From CAVZLD01 sp963776055 (lineage in GTDB: Bacteria > Planctomycetota > Planctomycetia > Pirellulales > Pirellulaceae), in the NCBI GenBank assembly GCA_963776055.1, contig CAVZLD010000011.1, positions 186,001-250,000 of the forward strand: a stretch of DNA of 64,000 bases, in the 5' to 3' direction. Positions 1 to 10,070 of the stretch are shown here, piece after piece. A program made the translations under genes and the position numbers. Every line of letters starts with the position of its first letter. The first letter of the stretch is position 1. The notes under the pieces were generated by a model. It was not told the DNA's origin, did no database searches, and saw only the letters and a list, made by a program, of their open reading frames with translations.

Positions 1-630
1 GTGTCAATCAGCGGATCGACAAGTTCCACCGGGGTGAGCGGTCTGGTTTGCGAAACCGTAGCAAGGGGCTCAGTCCAGGATGGGCTGTCGCCTGCTGCAA
101 CATTGAAGCTCACGAAACAAACAAGCCAGGAGATCCGACGAATGGTGCGATGCATGGGATTCCGTCCGTTGAGTACTGGAGGCGGTCGATTGAGATGAAA
201 GGTTTGTTGTCGCACGAATGCGTCCCGGTATCTTACTGACGGCGGCGCCGTTAATGAACCAGGACGACCAACGGGCGTCCGGGAATCTCCCCCTTTTTTT
301 GCGTTGCCACCGGAGGATCATGAGACACCCTGCCCGTGAATCATGTCTCGGCCCATCGTTTCGCTGGACAACCGCCTTGCCAAGCCACCACAATTCACGG
401 AAACTCGAACCTGCAAGATCGTGACCAGCGCGTTTCCACGATCCGGAAACCGAACTGACATCGTTTTCCACGGAATGTCGATCCGTTTCGAAGGACTGCT
501 CCACGCAGGATTCGAGAACGTGAGCACCCCTGGTGGAACATGCCCTTAAAAGGTGAGACATCGGCCGCTCCATTCGACGGCAGGTCATATCGACTTCAAA
601 AGCATTTCTTCACTGCGACGAGGATTGATC
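1..630. other. Left-edge region without a recognisable gene
   Basis: No reading frame here resembles a protein I recognise. The longest open frame, on the minus strand at 70-588, is rich in Arg, Ser, Cys and Trp, has no domain-like pattern and no credible ribosome site. The end of a gene lying mostly outside the window could occupy the first 200 bases but cannot be shown. A short hairpin followed by seven T lies at 281-300. The last part holds the leader of the gene that starts at 631. Confidence 0.5.
281..300 (+). terminator. Possible weak intrinsic terminator
   Basis: GGGA and TCCC (281-284 and 288-291) form a four-pair stem with a three-base loop. Two C and then seven T (294-300) follow. 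The T run is the longest in this part of the window, but the stem is short, so this is a weak candidate for ending a transcript that enters from the left edge. Confidence 0.22.
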
Positions 631-3600
631 GTGATTCGTACGCTCCTACAACTCCTGACGATTGCTTGTCTGTCCACGGCCGTTCCGGCACAGGACCATT
701 GGCCTCGTTTTCGCGGTCCCGATGCGGACGGTGTGGCGGCTGACAACGCGAGCCTGCCAACAACCTGGACGACCAGCGAGAATGTGCGTTGGGCGACCGA
801 TGTACTCGGGTGGGGTTGGTCCTGTCCCATTGTATGGGGAGAACGCGTCTTTCTCACGAGTGTTGTCAGCGATGACGAGAACCTGACGCCCACCAAAGGG
901 CTCTACCTGGGGGAAGGCGTACGCGAACCGGCAAAGGGCATGCATCACTGGATGGTGCATTGTTTCGATCTGAAGACCGGTGCATCTGTTTGGACCAAGG
1001 AGGCCCATGCCGGTCCACCAAAAGTGCCTCGCCATCCCAAGAGCACCTACGCATCGGAGACACCAACGACCGACGGTGAGCGGCTGTACGTGTTGTTTGG
1101 TGATTTAGGACTGTTCTGTTACGACTTGGACGGAACGCCATTGTGGTCCCAGGAATTCGAGCCGAAGAAGACTTTCTTCGATTACGGCGCCGCAAGTTCT
1201 CCTGTCGTTCAGGACGGTCAGGTCATCGTGGTCTACGACAACCTTGAGGATTCCTGGATTGCTGCGTTCGATGCCGCAACCGGCGAGCAGCGCTGGCGGA
1301 AACCACGCGATGAAACGCATTCGTGGGCTACGCCCTTCGTTTGGAAGAATGAGCTGCGGACGGAGATCGTGGTGCCGGGCAAAAGCCGCAACCGGAGTTA
1401 TTCGCTCGACGGCAAGGTACTCTGGGAGTTTGACGGCCGGATGTCGAACCTCGTCATCCCATCCCCCTTCGCCGCCCACGGTCTGTGCTACATTGCGTCC
1501 GGCTACATTGGGGACGCTCACCGGCCGACGTTTGCCGTGCGACCGGGAGGAAGCGGCGACATTGCTCCGGAAGGAGGTTTTGAAGACAGCAAGTACATCG
1601 CCTGGTATCAGGGCCAATCGTCGCCCTACAATCCGTCGCAGATCGTCTACGGCGATTATCTTTACACGCTTTACGATCGAGGGTTTCTGACCTGCCATGA
1701 CGCCAAGACCGGTGCAGAAATCTATGGCAAGCAGCGGTTCGCGCCGCGCGGGTCGTTCACGGCATCCCCCTTTGCCTTCAATGGACATCTGTTCTTCCTG
1801 AGCGAAGATGGCTTGACTTATGTTGTGAAGCCTGGACCAGAATTCGAGATCGTCCAGCGAAACGATCTCGACGAACTGACCCTGGCAAGCCCCGCCGTTG
1901 CGGGGGACAAATTACTCATCCGCACGGCTTCCAAGCTGTATTGCCTGTCGAAAGGCGCCCGGCTGGATGCGGCCACCCAAGCTCGTCTGCAACCCCGCAG
2001 GTCCGCCTCGAATGTGCCGGATATTTGGGGCGCTGTGGCAGATGGCAATCGCGAAGAGGTAGCACGACTGTTGGTGGATGGTGTGTCGGTCGATGCAAAG
2101 CAGCCAGGTAGCGGATTGACTCCACTGTCTACGGCGGCGGCGTTTGGACAGACCGACATGGTGACACTGCTGATCGGGAATGGCGCTGATGTCTCGATCA
2201 CTGGCGGAGACGGCAATACGGCGCTGCATATTGCCTCCTTCTTCGCGCATCAGAAGATTGTGGAATTGCTGCTCGAACATGGAGCCCCGGCCGACGTCAA
2301 GAACGGCCGAGGGGAAACGCCGCTGGACGTGGTGTCAGTGGATTGGGGACCCGCGTTGGAGCAAAACTACCGAACGATCGGCGACCTAATCGGCATCGAG
2401 CTTGATCTGACGCAGATCAAGCAGGCGCGACCAAGAATTGCGACACGGTTGCGGGAAGTCACCGCGAATGATGCCCCTAGAAATTCTGGTTGGGAAATCG
2501 CACCCGCATCGCTTGCTCGAGCAACGTCTCAACTCAATGCGGCGGTCGAGGCGGGAGAGATTGCTGGAGGAGTACATCTGGTCGTCAAAGACGGGAAAAT
2601 CCGCCACTTGGCAACTGCCGGCGTGTGCGATATTGAAGATCCAAGGTCATTTGAAGCCGACACGTTGCTACGCATCTACTCCATGACAAAGCCGGTCACT
2701 TCCGTGGCCGCCATGACGTTGTTGGAGCAGGGCAAGTTTCAGTTGGATGACCCCGTATCCCAATTTATTCCCGCCTTTGCCAAGACCAGTGTATTGGAAG
2801 GTGAAGAGGACGCGCAGAGAATCGTGCCAGCAAAACGTCCGATTACAGTCCGCGACGTTTTTCGACACACGACCGGCTACAGCTACGGCGATGGTGAGCC
2901 AGGTGCACTTGAGTATTATGAACGCGCGGGAATGCAGCTACCGGCCGCCCATGGCGATGTTACCCCCGGACATGAACATCCAACAAGCGGCGGAGGCGCT
3001 CGCGCAAATCCCCGCTCATCACCATCCTGGAGAGCGGTTCACGTACGGATTTAGCACGGATCTACTGGGACGCCTCATCGAAATTTGGTCGGGGAAACCA
3101 CTCGATCAGTATCTTCAGCAAGCGGTTTTCGAACCGCTGGAGATGATCGATACAGGATTCTCCATTCCAACGAGCAAGCGAGGCCGTTTGTCGTCTTGCC
3201 ATCTGATCCAGGACGGAAAACTAGCGATCGCGGATAAGGCTGCGTCGAGTCCGTTTCACGACGGCTTTGCGTTCCTGTCCGGCGGAGGTGGTCTGATCTC
3301 AACCGTTGGGGACTACGCGAACTTTTGCCAGATGCTTGTCGATGACGGTCAATTCAATGGCAAGCGACTATTGCAGCCCAACACGATCCAGCTGATGTTT
3401 ACGGATCAGCTAGACGGCGTGGCCGGCGATTTTCGCTTCGGTCTTGGATTTGCGATTGGCGAGGTGCAGATCGGGTCCGGCGAGGAAGCCCGAAAACGAG
3501 CACAGTATTCCTGGGCGGGCTATGCCAGCACCGATTTCCGGTTGGTGCCGGAAGAGCGGCTCTTCCAGATCTTTGTCCGTCAGCAAGTTCCCTCATCGCA

Positions 3601-3655
3601 CACTCTCGCGAACCGACTGTTTGCGATCATCTACGAAGGACTGGGAACCGATTGA
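631..3655 (+). CDS. Exported PQQ-type beta-propeller / ankyrin / serine beta-lactamase fusion (one frameshift)
   Basis: Three modules lie in one reading path. A Sec signal is followed by a PQQ-like eight-bladed propeller (about residues 25-450, with repeated AxTGxxxW-type blades such as DAATGEQRW). Three ankyrin-type repeats follow (about 462-590), then a class C beta-lactamase/esterase-type serine hydrolase domain from about 640. The SxxK nucleophile motif is SMTK (Ser684, Lys687) and the second motif contains Tyr750. The GTG at 631 is chosen because GAGG lies seven bases upstream and it begins directly with a hydrophobic signal ending VPAQD; an upstream GTG at 553 would bury that signal. 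Near 2937-2942 the frame shifts: the first frame runs to a stop at 3054, while the hydrolase continues in the next frame (PPDMNIQQAAEALAQ onward) to 3655, including the Trp/Gly-containing third motif. The shift is probably an indel. Substrate unknown; likely periplasmic. Confidence 0.8.
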
Positions 3656-4047
3656 GCAGCCCACGTTGTTCATGGTCTGGCGCAGGACGGACGGAATTCG
3701 GGCCCGCTGCAATCTTCGGCGAAAGCGCGTGAACTACCCAGCGCGTAAGTTTCTCGGTAGCATCTCGTCGCCCTTTCTGCTCGAAAGTCACATCGCCATG
3801 AACGCGACATGTTCATGCGACACGCACTAGCCGAAGGGTGCTCGCCCTGGTTTCTGGCCATTGGTTCGAACCGGGGCGTCGGCCCCCCGGCCAGACGAAT
3901 TCGCCGCGATGGCTGGCGTCTTCTGCCGCAATCGACGAATACCCTACTACGCGCGCCATGCCCGTGTCGTTTGGCGCCCCCATCATCTTGTAGCAAGGCA
4001 CTCCCGTCGAACATTTCCGTTCCGACAGCGGGGCATGACAAGTCCGC
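3656..4047. other. Intergenic region between convergent genes, with a repeat copy
   Basis: No coding frame is supported. The stretch lies between the end of the fusion gene and the end of the small membrane protein gene, which converge. It contains one copy of the dispersed intergenic repeat (3725-3830) and, just after it, a GC-rich self-complementary stretch near 3872-3892. Confidence 0.6.
3725..3830 (+). repeat. Dispersed intergenic repeat, copy 1
   Basis: By eye this stretch aligns with 9884-9975 in the same orientation and with about 31959-32080 in the opposite one. The best-conserved core is 3773-3830, which starts CTTTCTGC, has ACATCGCCA in the middle and ends GCGACACGCACTAG. The core looks about 75-80 per cent identical between copies 1 and 2. 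All three copies are in non-coding gaps. Confidence 0.6.
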
Positions 4048-4290
4048 TCACTTCTCGACCCGGTTCGCACGAGCCGTGGTGGCCCGCATCACTTGCTCGA
4101 TCTCGTCTCCCTCCAGGCCGCGACTGAGCATTTCTCGTTTCAATTCCATTTCTTCTCGATGGCAGGCATACTTGCGGATTTCCCGAACCACCGTAGTAAT
4201 GACCCCTGCCACGGAGCCGATCAAGACGATCACCACGATCATGTTGAAGGGCACCGGCATCTGCAGAATGGATTCCAGTATGTTACTCAT
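4048..4290 (-). CDS. Small single-pass membrane protein, unknown function
   Basis: About 80 residues. A hydrophobic segment (about residues 13-31, starting FNMIVVIVLIGSVAGV) is followed by a charged, probably helical tail with EEMELKREMLSRG, giving an N-anchored protein with a cytoplasmic coiled segment. The ATG at 4290 is chosen because AGGGGAAAGG lies just upstream; the open frame extends further but into the end of the neighbouring gene. It starts 28 bases after the HAD phosphatase gene and so probably belongs to the sucrose transcript. The family is unknown to me. It could be a scaffold or regulator, but nothing in the sequence says so. Confidence 0.72.
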   Translation of the reverse strand: MSNILESILQMPVPFNMIVVIVLIGSVAGVITTVVREIRKYACHREEMELKREMLSRGLEGDEIEQVMRATTARANRVEK

Positions 4291-4318
4291 CCTTTCCCCT
4301 TCTTCTGCTGAGTTCGTG

Positions 4319-5158
4319 TCACGATTCGTCCCCCGGGAAATCGCGGAGAGACGAACGCCCGAACCAATCAAGTCCTTCCAGAATGCCGCTTGTCGCCGAG
4401 TTGGATGCGAGAAGGAGCCGGTCTTTCCAACCTCGTTCCTGATGCAATTGGGCAACTTGCCGGGCGAGGGATCGATCCGCGTTGCCGACCAGGATTGCCT
4501 GATATCCGGCGGTCAGTGCCGCCCAATCATTTCCCGAATCTCCGGCGAAAATAATCGACTTCGGATTCAGTTCAACGTACTCCGTCCACCATGCCATTGC
4601 GTACGCTTTCGAGACGCCCGCCGGCAAGAGATCAATCAAACCATCGCCAGTGAAGGGATCGACGCTGTGGATGATGGAATAAGGCGCATCGTCGCGATGC
4701 AGTTCCTGTTGGATTTCGCCAACCAGATGACTCAGTCGGGAGGCATCAGCATAGTAACTCAGTTTGAAGCGTCCCTGCTTTTCGGGCTCCTGCATCCGTA
4801 GCCCATCCACTGTCCCCAGCCGTGCTGTCAGCTGCTGAATCGGCAGCGAGGCAATCCGTTGGCTGAGATGGTTCTGATAGGCTTCCACCAAATCGAATTC
4901 ACCCGATGCTTGTCGCTCGAACACCGACGTCCCGACATCACAGAGAATCCAATCGGGCTGTGGAAGCTCATACTCATCGATTGCCTGCCGTACCGACTCG
5001 AAATGTCGACCCGTAACAAAAACCAACAGCATCCCGCGCTCGGCAACGTGCGAAGCGAGAATTTTCAGATCCACCTGATTTTGGTGGTTGCCGTCCAGCG
5101 GAATCAAGGTTCCGTCCAGATCTGTTGCCAGTACACGCTTGTCGGCAGTCTTGTTCAT
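4319..5158 (-). CDS. Sucrose-6-phosphate phosphatase-like HAD-IIB hydrolase
   Basis: About 279 residues with the four HAD motifs: DLDGTL near the N-terminus (nucleophile and general acid Asp), VTGR, a lysine in FKLSYYAD, and GDSGND. The cap region and the segment with LPAGVSKAYAM match the sucrose-phosphatase (S6PP) branch rather than trehalose-phosphatase. The expected reaction is removal of phosphate from sucrose-6-phosphate in the cytoplasm, the last step after sucrose-phosphate synthase. It lies 39 bases after the amylosucrase gene on the same strand, which supports the assignment. The upstream synthase also carries an apparently complete phosphatase domain, so this could be a second phosphatase or act on a related glucosyl phosphate. 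No strong ribosome site precedes the ATG at 5158. Confidence 0.82.
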   Translation of the reverse strand: MNKTADKRVLATDLDGTLIPLDGNHQNQVDLKILASHVAERGMLLVFVTGRHFESVRQAIDEYELPQPDWILCDVGTSVFERQASGEFDLVEAYQNHLSQRIASLPIQQLTARLGTVDGLRMQEPEKQGRFKLSYYADASRLSHLVGEIQQELHRDDAPYSIIHSVDPFTGDGLIDLLPAGVSKAYAMAWWTEYVELNPKSIIFAGDSGNDWAALTAGYQAILVGNADRSLARQVAQLHQERGWKDRLLLASNSATSGILEGLDWFGRSSLRDFPGDES

Positions 5159-5197
5159 TTTATCAGAAGGTCTTGTGCGAAAACCCGAGAGGCAGTG

Positions 5198-7180
5198 TCA
5201 AACACGCTTTAGCCAAACGATCTGGTACGGCGTGAGCTTCAGCGGTTCGGAAGTCGCGTAGGTCGTATCCTCGATCATGTCTTCGAAGAATCGGCCTAGT
5301 CCCGCCGTCCGCATTCGGTTGCCATCGATGACTTGGGACGCAGCCGAAAAGTTGGCCAGGACGATCATTCGGTTGGCATCCCTGGTGCGTACGTAGCCCA
5401 AAACATGTTCATTGTTCGTGGCCACTAGTTCCATATGTTGCCCTGCCAGGGCAGGCAGCTTCTTCCGCAACGCAATCATCTTCTGAGTTGATCGGAAGAC
5501 CCGCTTGCGGATTGAGCCGTTACCGGAGTCCAAATGGTCATTCAATTCCTCCAGGAACTCCCACTGCATCTTCGGGCGATGAATCCACCGCGAGTCGCCT
5601 GCTTTGGCTGGGTCTTTCACGAAATCATAGTCGTTCAGCATACCCCATTCTTCGCCAAGGTAGAGCAGAGGAATTCCACCGATGCTGAGCGTAATGCCGT
5701 GCAGCAACATCATACGGCGGATCGCCAATTCTCTCCGCTCTTCATTGTCCTCCTCGATCGCTTGTTCCAAGCCGGCCAGCGATGCCATCGTACCAGAGAT
5801 TCGCATGTCGCCTGTCTCGACATTCTCCTGGAAAGGAACACCGCGGGCGAAAGAGCCAGGAAACTGGCCGGTATAGAAATCGTTCAGAAACTGACGGTGA
5901 TCGTAGGCGTTGATCCCAATGGCAGCCGCATCCGCATCGTCGAACGTCCAGCCAATGTCATCGTGGCAGCGTAAGTAATTCACCCAGGCGGTGTGTTTTG
6001 GCAGGCGATAGCGATGGCTGAGTGTCCGCGTCAATAGAGAAGTCTTGGTGGTTGCCAGCGATTCCCAGAGTAATGCCATCAATGTGGGATTGTACGAAAT
6101 CTGGCACTCTTGTTCGCTGACATACTTGACGACTTCATCCGGGTGGACGATCGCTTCGGACTTGAAGAGCAATCCCGGGGTGGCGATCCGAGCCAAGCGG
6201 TTGAAGCTTTGAATCAAGGTGTGTGCTTCGGGCAGGTTCTCGCAACCGGTGCCCAATTGTTTCCAGATGAAGGCGACCGCATCCAGCCGCAGGATATCGA
6301 CACCCGTGTTGGCGATGAAGTACATTTCTTCCAACATCGCCTGGAACACGGCCGGATTGTGGTAGTTCAGATCCCACTGAAAGCTGTTGAAGGTCGTCCA
6401 GACCCACTGCTGCATTCCTTCGTGCCAGGTGAAATTGCCGCGGCGCACCGTAGGGAAGATCTCCCGCAGAGTCTGCTCGTACCGTTCGGGCTCAGTGCGA
6501 TCCGGGAAGATGCGATAAAACTCCTGATACTCGCGTTCGCCTGCCTGCGCCATTTGAGCCCATTGGTGATCATCGGATGTGTGGTTAAACACAAAATCCA
6601 AGACCAGCCAAATGCCGGCTTCGTGCAGATCTTCCGTCAGTCCTCGCAAGTCGTCGATTGTGCCAAGCCGCGGATCGACGGAACGGTAGTTGCTGATCGC
6701 ATAACCTCCATCACTGTCGCCGGGGCGAACGGCGAACAATGGCATCAGATGCAGGTACGTCAGCCCCAACTCCTTGAAGTAGCCAACGTGTTCCCGCAAT
6801 CGACCGAGGTTCTGGCTGAACAGATCGACGTACAACGCACCGCCGATGATCTTTTCGGACTGAAACCAATCCGGCTCGTTGATTCGGCGCTGGTCCAGTT
6901 TGCAGAGTGACTCGGGACGATCGGCCCACGCTTGGGCAGCGGTGACGAGGATCTGCTGGAGGTGATAGAAAAAATCGTATCGGTTGCCGTATAGCTGGAA
7001 CAACGACCGGAACAATGGATGCCAGTGTCCGGACAAACGGACTTCGAATTGGTGCCGTTTCGCGGGATCGATCGAAGTCCGCTGCCACACCTCGTCCAAT
7101 CGAGGTTGCAGGCGTTGCAGCGTCACGTCCGCCCTGTAATCGAGGTCTGTGGGCATGCGGTTATCATTCGATCCGGTCAT
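5198..7180 (-). CDS. ams: Amylosucrase (GH13)
   Basis: A TIM-barrel GH13 enzyme of about 660 residues that tracks Neisseria-type amylosucrase closely. The nucleophile is Asp300 in LRLDAVAF, the acid/base is Glu342 in KSEAIVHPD, and the transition-state residues are in CHDDIGWTF. The 42-residue nucleophile-acid spacing equals that in the Neisseria enzyme (286/328). An N-terminal helical region and a C-terminal beta domain ending near IVWLKRV complete the usual length. It transfers glucose from sucrose to an alpha-1,4-glucan and releases fructose, so it drains sucrose into glycogen-like polymer. The start at 7180 overlaps the end of the synthase gene by 17 bases, which suggests translational coupling; an ATG at 7156 is an alternative. 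There is no signal peptide, so it should be cytoplasmic. The gene is intact, unlike the synthase before it. Confidence 0.93.
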   Translation of the reverse strand: MTGSNDNRMPTDLDYRADVTLQRLQPRLDEVWQRTSIDPAKRHQFEVRLSGHWHPLFRSLFQLYGNRYDFFYHLQQILVTAAQAWADRPESLCKLDQRRINEPDWFQSEKIIGGALYVDLFSQNLGRLREHVGYFKELGLTYLHLMPLFAVRPGDSDGGYAISNYRSVDPRLGTIDDLRGLTEDLHEAGIWLVLDFVFNHTSDDHQWAQMAQAGEREYQEFYRIFPDRTEPERYEQTLREIFPTVRRGNFTWHEGMQQWVWTTFNSFQWDLNYHNPAVFQAMLEEMYFIANTGVDILRLDAVAFIWKQLGTGCENLPEAHTLIQSFNRLARIATPGLLFKSEAIVHPDEVVKYVSEQECQISYNPTLMALLWESLATTKTSLLTRTLSHRYRLPKHTAWVNYLRCHDDIGWTFDDADAAAIGINAYDHRQFLNDFYTGQFPGSFARGVPFQENVETGDMRISGTMASLAGLEQAIEEDNEERRELAIRRMMLLHGITLSIGGIPLLYLGEEWGMLNDYDFVKDPAKAGDSRWIHRPKMQWEFLEELNDHLDSGNGSIRKRVFRSTQKMIALRKKLPALAGQHMELVATNNEHVLGYVRTRDANRMIVLANFSAASQVIDGNRMRTAGLGRFFEDMIEDTTYATSEPLKLTPYQIVWLKRV

Positions 7181-9393
7181 TGGGAATGGTGATCTTGTCC
7201 AGGAAATTGTAGTAGTTGATTCCCTCGAGGATTCCTGCGGCGTGGGATGCATTCGCAAAGTAGATGCGCGGCCGTTTGCGAAGGCGATTCAATTCCGAAC
7301 TGTGATTGCCGACTACTACGCCCAAGGTCCTGCCCAACAGCATGCCCGCGTCGTTGCCCGAATCGCCCGCGACCAGAACGTGCTCAGGGGCAAATCCCCA
7401 TTTGTAGAGGAGATGGCGCATCGACAGATCGCTTCCCCCCGCACCGGAATCACGTCCAAGAACATCCCCAACGACATCACAACCTTAGCACGCACCCCCG
7501 CCTCGCGAAGGATCTTCTTGATCTCTAGTAACGCTGGGACTAATGCTCGTGTCCACTTCATAGCTAATCTTGAATTCGGACTGGTGCTCCGGTTCTTGCG
7601 GAAAGAATCCTGGCAGGTCGTCCAGCACTTTGCGAATCTCGTTCGGCTGCCAGGCGAATCCGATGGACTTGTGCCAACTGCGGTCCGGCGTGAGTTGCTC
7701 GCCATAGTGCAATTGCGTTCCGCAATCGGTATCGATCAGATCGGGGCGAGGCAGGCCCAATTGCTCAATTAATGCCATCGCACTGTCGAGACGCCGGCCT
7801 GTAGCAATGCCGAATCCGACGTATTTATGACTGCGAATCACCTCAATGAACTCGGCCAGGGCATCGTCGTCGCCGGTGAGTGTGTTATCCAGATCGGTGA
7901 TGATCAATCGGTCGAATTCCGGCAGGCGGCGCGATGTCGGCTTGGATGCCAGCACGGGCGCGGGCGAGTGCTCCAGGATATCACTCAGGTCCCGCAAATA
8001 GCGTTTGGCATGGTTGCTCCACGAATAGTACTTGCGCGTCCCCTCGATGCCGTTGGCGGACCACTCCGCCCATTGTTCCGGCTCGGTTAGCGTTCGCAAC
8101 AGGGCGTGCTCAATGGCTTCCCGGTTCAGGGGATCCACCAACAAGCCGTTGCGACAGTTGGCGATGATGTCGCGAGGTCCACCGTCATTCGTCGCCACCA
8201 GCGGCAACCCCGTGGCGCCCGCCTCCAAGAGAGTTAAACCGAAAGGTTCCGTCAACGCGGGATTGATGAAGACCCCCTTGGTGGAAGCGGCCAGACGATA
8301 CAACTCGGGAACCTCATTGGCCGCATGTGATTTGGGATAGGCCACTTTCCCATAAAGGTCGTAGAGATCGATCAGATACATGACGTTGCTAATGACTGCC
8401 TGCTGCCCCGCTGGCAACCCTCGCAAATCATCACGCGCCCCCATGATCATCACCAGGTTTGCCAATTCCTGCAGTTCTTCACTTTCGCCGTAAACCCGCA
8501 CTAACGTTTCCAGGTTTTTCCGCTCGTCCGGCCGCGCCAAAGTCAAGATGATCGGCTTCTGGGGTTGATTCAGGAAGCGACTCTAATTGGTCGGCAATTG
8601 CGGGCTTCTTCCAATCCTCGCTCAGCGGCGAGAACAATGACAAGTCGACGCCGGGTGGAATGACCTCCATCCGCGAAGGTTCATAATGATCATACAGCTC
8701 GTACTGTTGCTGGACCTCCTGACTCGTACTCGTGACGACCATCGATGCCGTTTCCAACGCTATTTCTTCTGCCTCGATCCGCGTCGTGAATCGGTACTTC
8801 TTCTCCATGCCCTCGGTATCGGTCTTGCCCAGAGACAGCCGTTGTCGTTTCACTCGGCCCAGCGAGTGGCCGGTGAATACGTAAGGCACATGCAGTAGTC
8901 GCGCCAGTTGAGCACCCGCGTAGCCGGCATCGGCATAGTGGCCGTGAATGATGTCCGGGAATCCGTGTCGCTTGAAATGGCCCAGTGTCTGATCGATAAA
9001 CATCTCCAGGTAAGGCCAGAGGGACTCCTTCCGCAAGTAGCGTTTCGGCCCGAAGGGAATTCGGACGATCTTCGCTCCATCGGAAATCGGTTCTTCCAAG
9101 CGGGCATAGTCGTCGTCCACTTTCGGATCGATGATTTGCCGCGTCAGCAATTCCACCTCGCGGACATTGGGCTGAGCTGCCAGTTCACGTGCCAATTCCA
9201 GCACATATTTCACCTGCCCGCCCGTGTCGGCATCGCGTCCCAATTCGCAATCTTGCGCCCGAATCAGACCATGCAAGCTGATCAGAGTGATCTTCAGGCC
9301 TTCCGGATTGAGCGCATACCGCTTTGGCACTTCATCCTCGGCCGTGCGTTTGGCCTGTGACTCCTCAGGAGCAACCATTGATTCTTGTGCCAT
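7164..9393 (-). CDS. sps: Sucrose-phosphate synthase with C-terminal SPP-like HAD domain (three frameshifts)
   Basis: Pieces in three frames give about 740 residues. 9393 to about 8560 carries the start of the GT4 synthase fold (SLHGLIRAQDCELGRDADTGGQ, HGHYADAGYAG, FTGHSLGR). About 8560 to 7530 carries the rest (ARPDERKN, TEPFGLTLLEA) and the beginning of a HAD domain (ITDLDNTL, ATGRR). A short piece follows, and the end (7421-7164) carries GDSGNDAGM. Shifts lie near 8560, 7497 (C5 at 7495-7499) and 7437 (C6 at 7435-7440). The enzyme joins a nucleotide-activated glucose to fructose-6-phosphate. The HAD motifs look complete, unlike the degenerate domain reported for some cyanobacterial enzymes, so it may also dephosphorylate the product. 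The ATG at 9393 has GGAGGAG about ten bases upstream. First gene of the sucrose module. Confidence 0.85.
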
Positions 9394-9883
9394 CGTCCTA
9401 TTCTCCTCCTCGAAAAAATGTGTCCTGAATGGCGGCTGACCATCGTCTCAGGTTGCAAAGTCGGATGGTTGATGTGCATCTCGCATCAGGCTCTCACGAC
9501 TCTCCCTCGAGTCGATCCACGAACGCGAAAGGCAATTCCGATGGGCCGAATCCTTTCGCGTAGTATACGGACAATCAACACCCGCCGTTCTTCGTCGCGA
9601 AATTCGCAGGCGGCAGCGAACGGGAACCGACGCCCACCGCACAGGCGGCAACCCGAGGAAGACGCGGACGTCAAATGGACTGCTCTCCTGTCCCACCGCC
9701 TCTTGTGCCGTCACCGCCGGCCGCGCCGCCGAATCATCGAACAGAGAGGGAAATTCCTGCTCGGCCGCTCGACCTAGCCCAGCGGCTGGGCAGCCCGTGT
9801 CGCGCCGTGTCCCTGCTGGGCGATCCATCCATCCGGCGTAACACAGCTTAAGTGAGCAAAGACCGTGCCAGGAAATAGACTCG

Positions 9884-9975
9884 AGCGCGTTGCACCTGCG
9901 TGTAACGTCTCGGCAGCCTTTCTGCGAGGAAGAAACATCGCCAGGAACGCGAGATGTGCGTGCGAGACGCACGAG
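9884..9975 (+). repeat. Dispersed intergenic repeat, copy 2
   Basis: It aligns with copy 1 at 3725-3830. The core is 9918-9975, with CTTTCTGC, AACATCGCCAGGAACGCGA and a GCGAGACGCACGAG end. Relative to copy 1 it lacks roughly ten bases before the core. It ends only about twelve bases before the first operator-like site of the sigma-54 activator gene. Confidence 0.55.
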
Positions 9976-9986
9976 GGTGGGGCGCC

Positions 9987-10070
9987 GATGTGACACCGAC
10001 GTCCCCTTATTTGGGACACGGTTGTCTCATTGGTCCGGAATGACGTATATTGGGACATCCGTGTCTCAAA
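9987..10070. promoter_or_regulatory. Cluster of three dyad operator-like sites
   Basis: Two near-palindromes follow the pattern TTGGGACA, four bases, TGTCTCA: 10011-10031 and 10050-10070. A third, more degenerate site with the same half-sites in reverse (TGACACCGACGTCCCC) lies at about 9989-10006. Centres are about 23 and 39 bases apart. Sites two and three flank and overlap the sigma-70-like promoter at 10022-10051, which is what a repressing or autoregulating protein would need. The Fis-type helix-turn-helix of the activator encoded just downstream is the obvious candidate to bind them; this is inference. Confidence 0.6.
10022..10051 (+). promoter_or_regulatory. Putative sigma-70-type promoter of the activator gene
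   Basis: TTGTCT (10022-10027) and TATATT (10046-10051) are separated by 18 bases, a reasonable -35/-10 pair. Transcription would start near 10058, inside the last operator-like site, leaving a leader of about 55 bases before the GTG at 10114. No match to the sigma-54 GG-N10-GC pattern was found here. Confidence 0.45.

Noticed and set aside
318..346. GAGACA...TGTCTC inverted repeat near the left edge, resembling the operator half-sites at 10 kb
   Set aside because: The half-sites are about 17 bases apart rather than four and lack the TTGG flank, so it does not fit the operator pattern.
70..588. 172-codon open frame on the minus strand at the left edge
   Set aside because: Arg/Ser/Cys/Trp-rich, no ribosome site, no domain pattern; typical of GC-rich non-coding frames.
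3862..3871. GGTTCGAACC resembling a tRNA T-loop
   Set aside because: The flanking bases do not form a five-pair T stem, and no anticodon or D arm can be placed upstream.
3809..4801. 330-codon open frame on the plus strand
   Set aside because: Antisense to the HAD phosphatase and small membrane protein genes, which have clear motifs and ribosome sites.
9448..9996. 182-codon minus-strand open frame upstream of the activator
   Set aside because: No family likeness; it overlaps the repeat, is Arg-rich and has no ribosome site.
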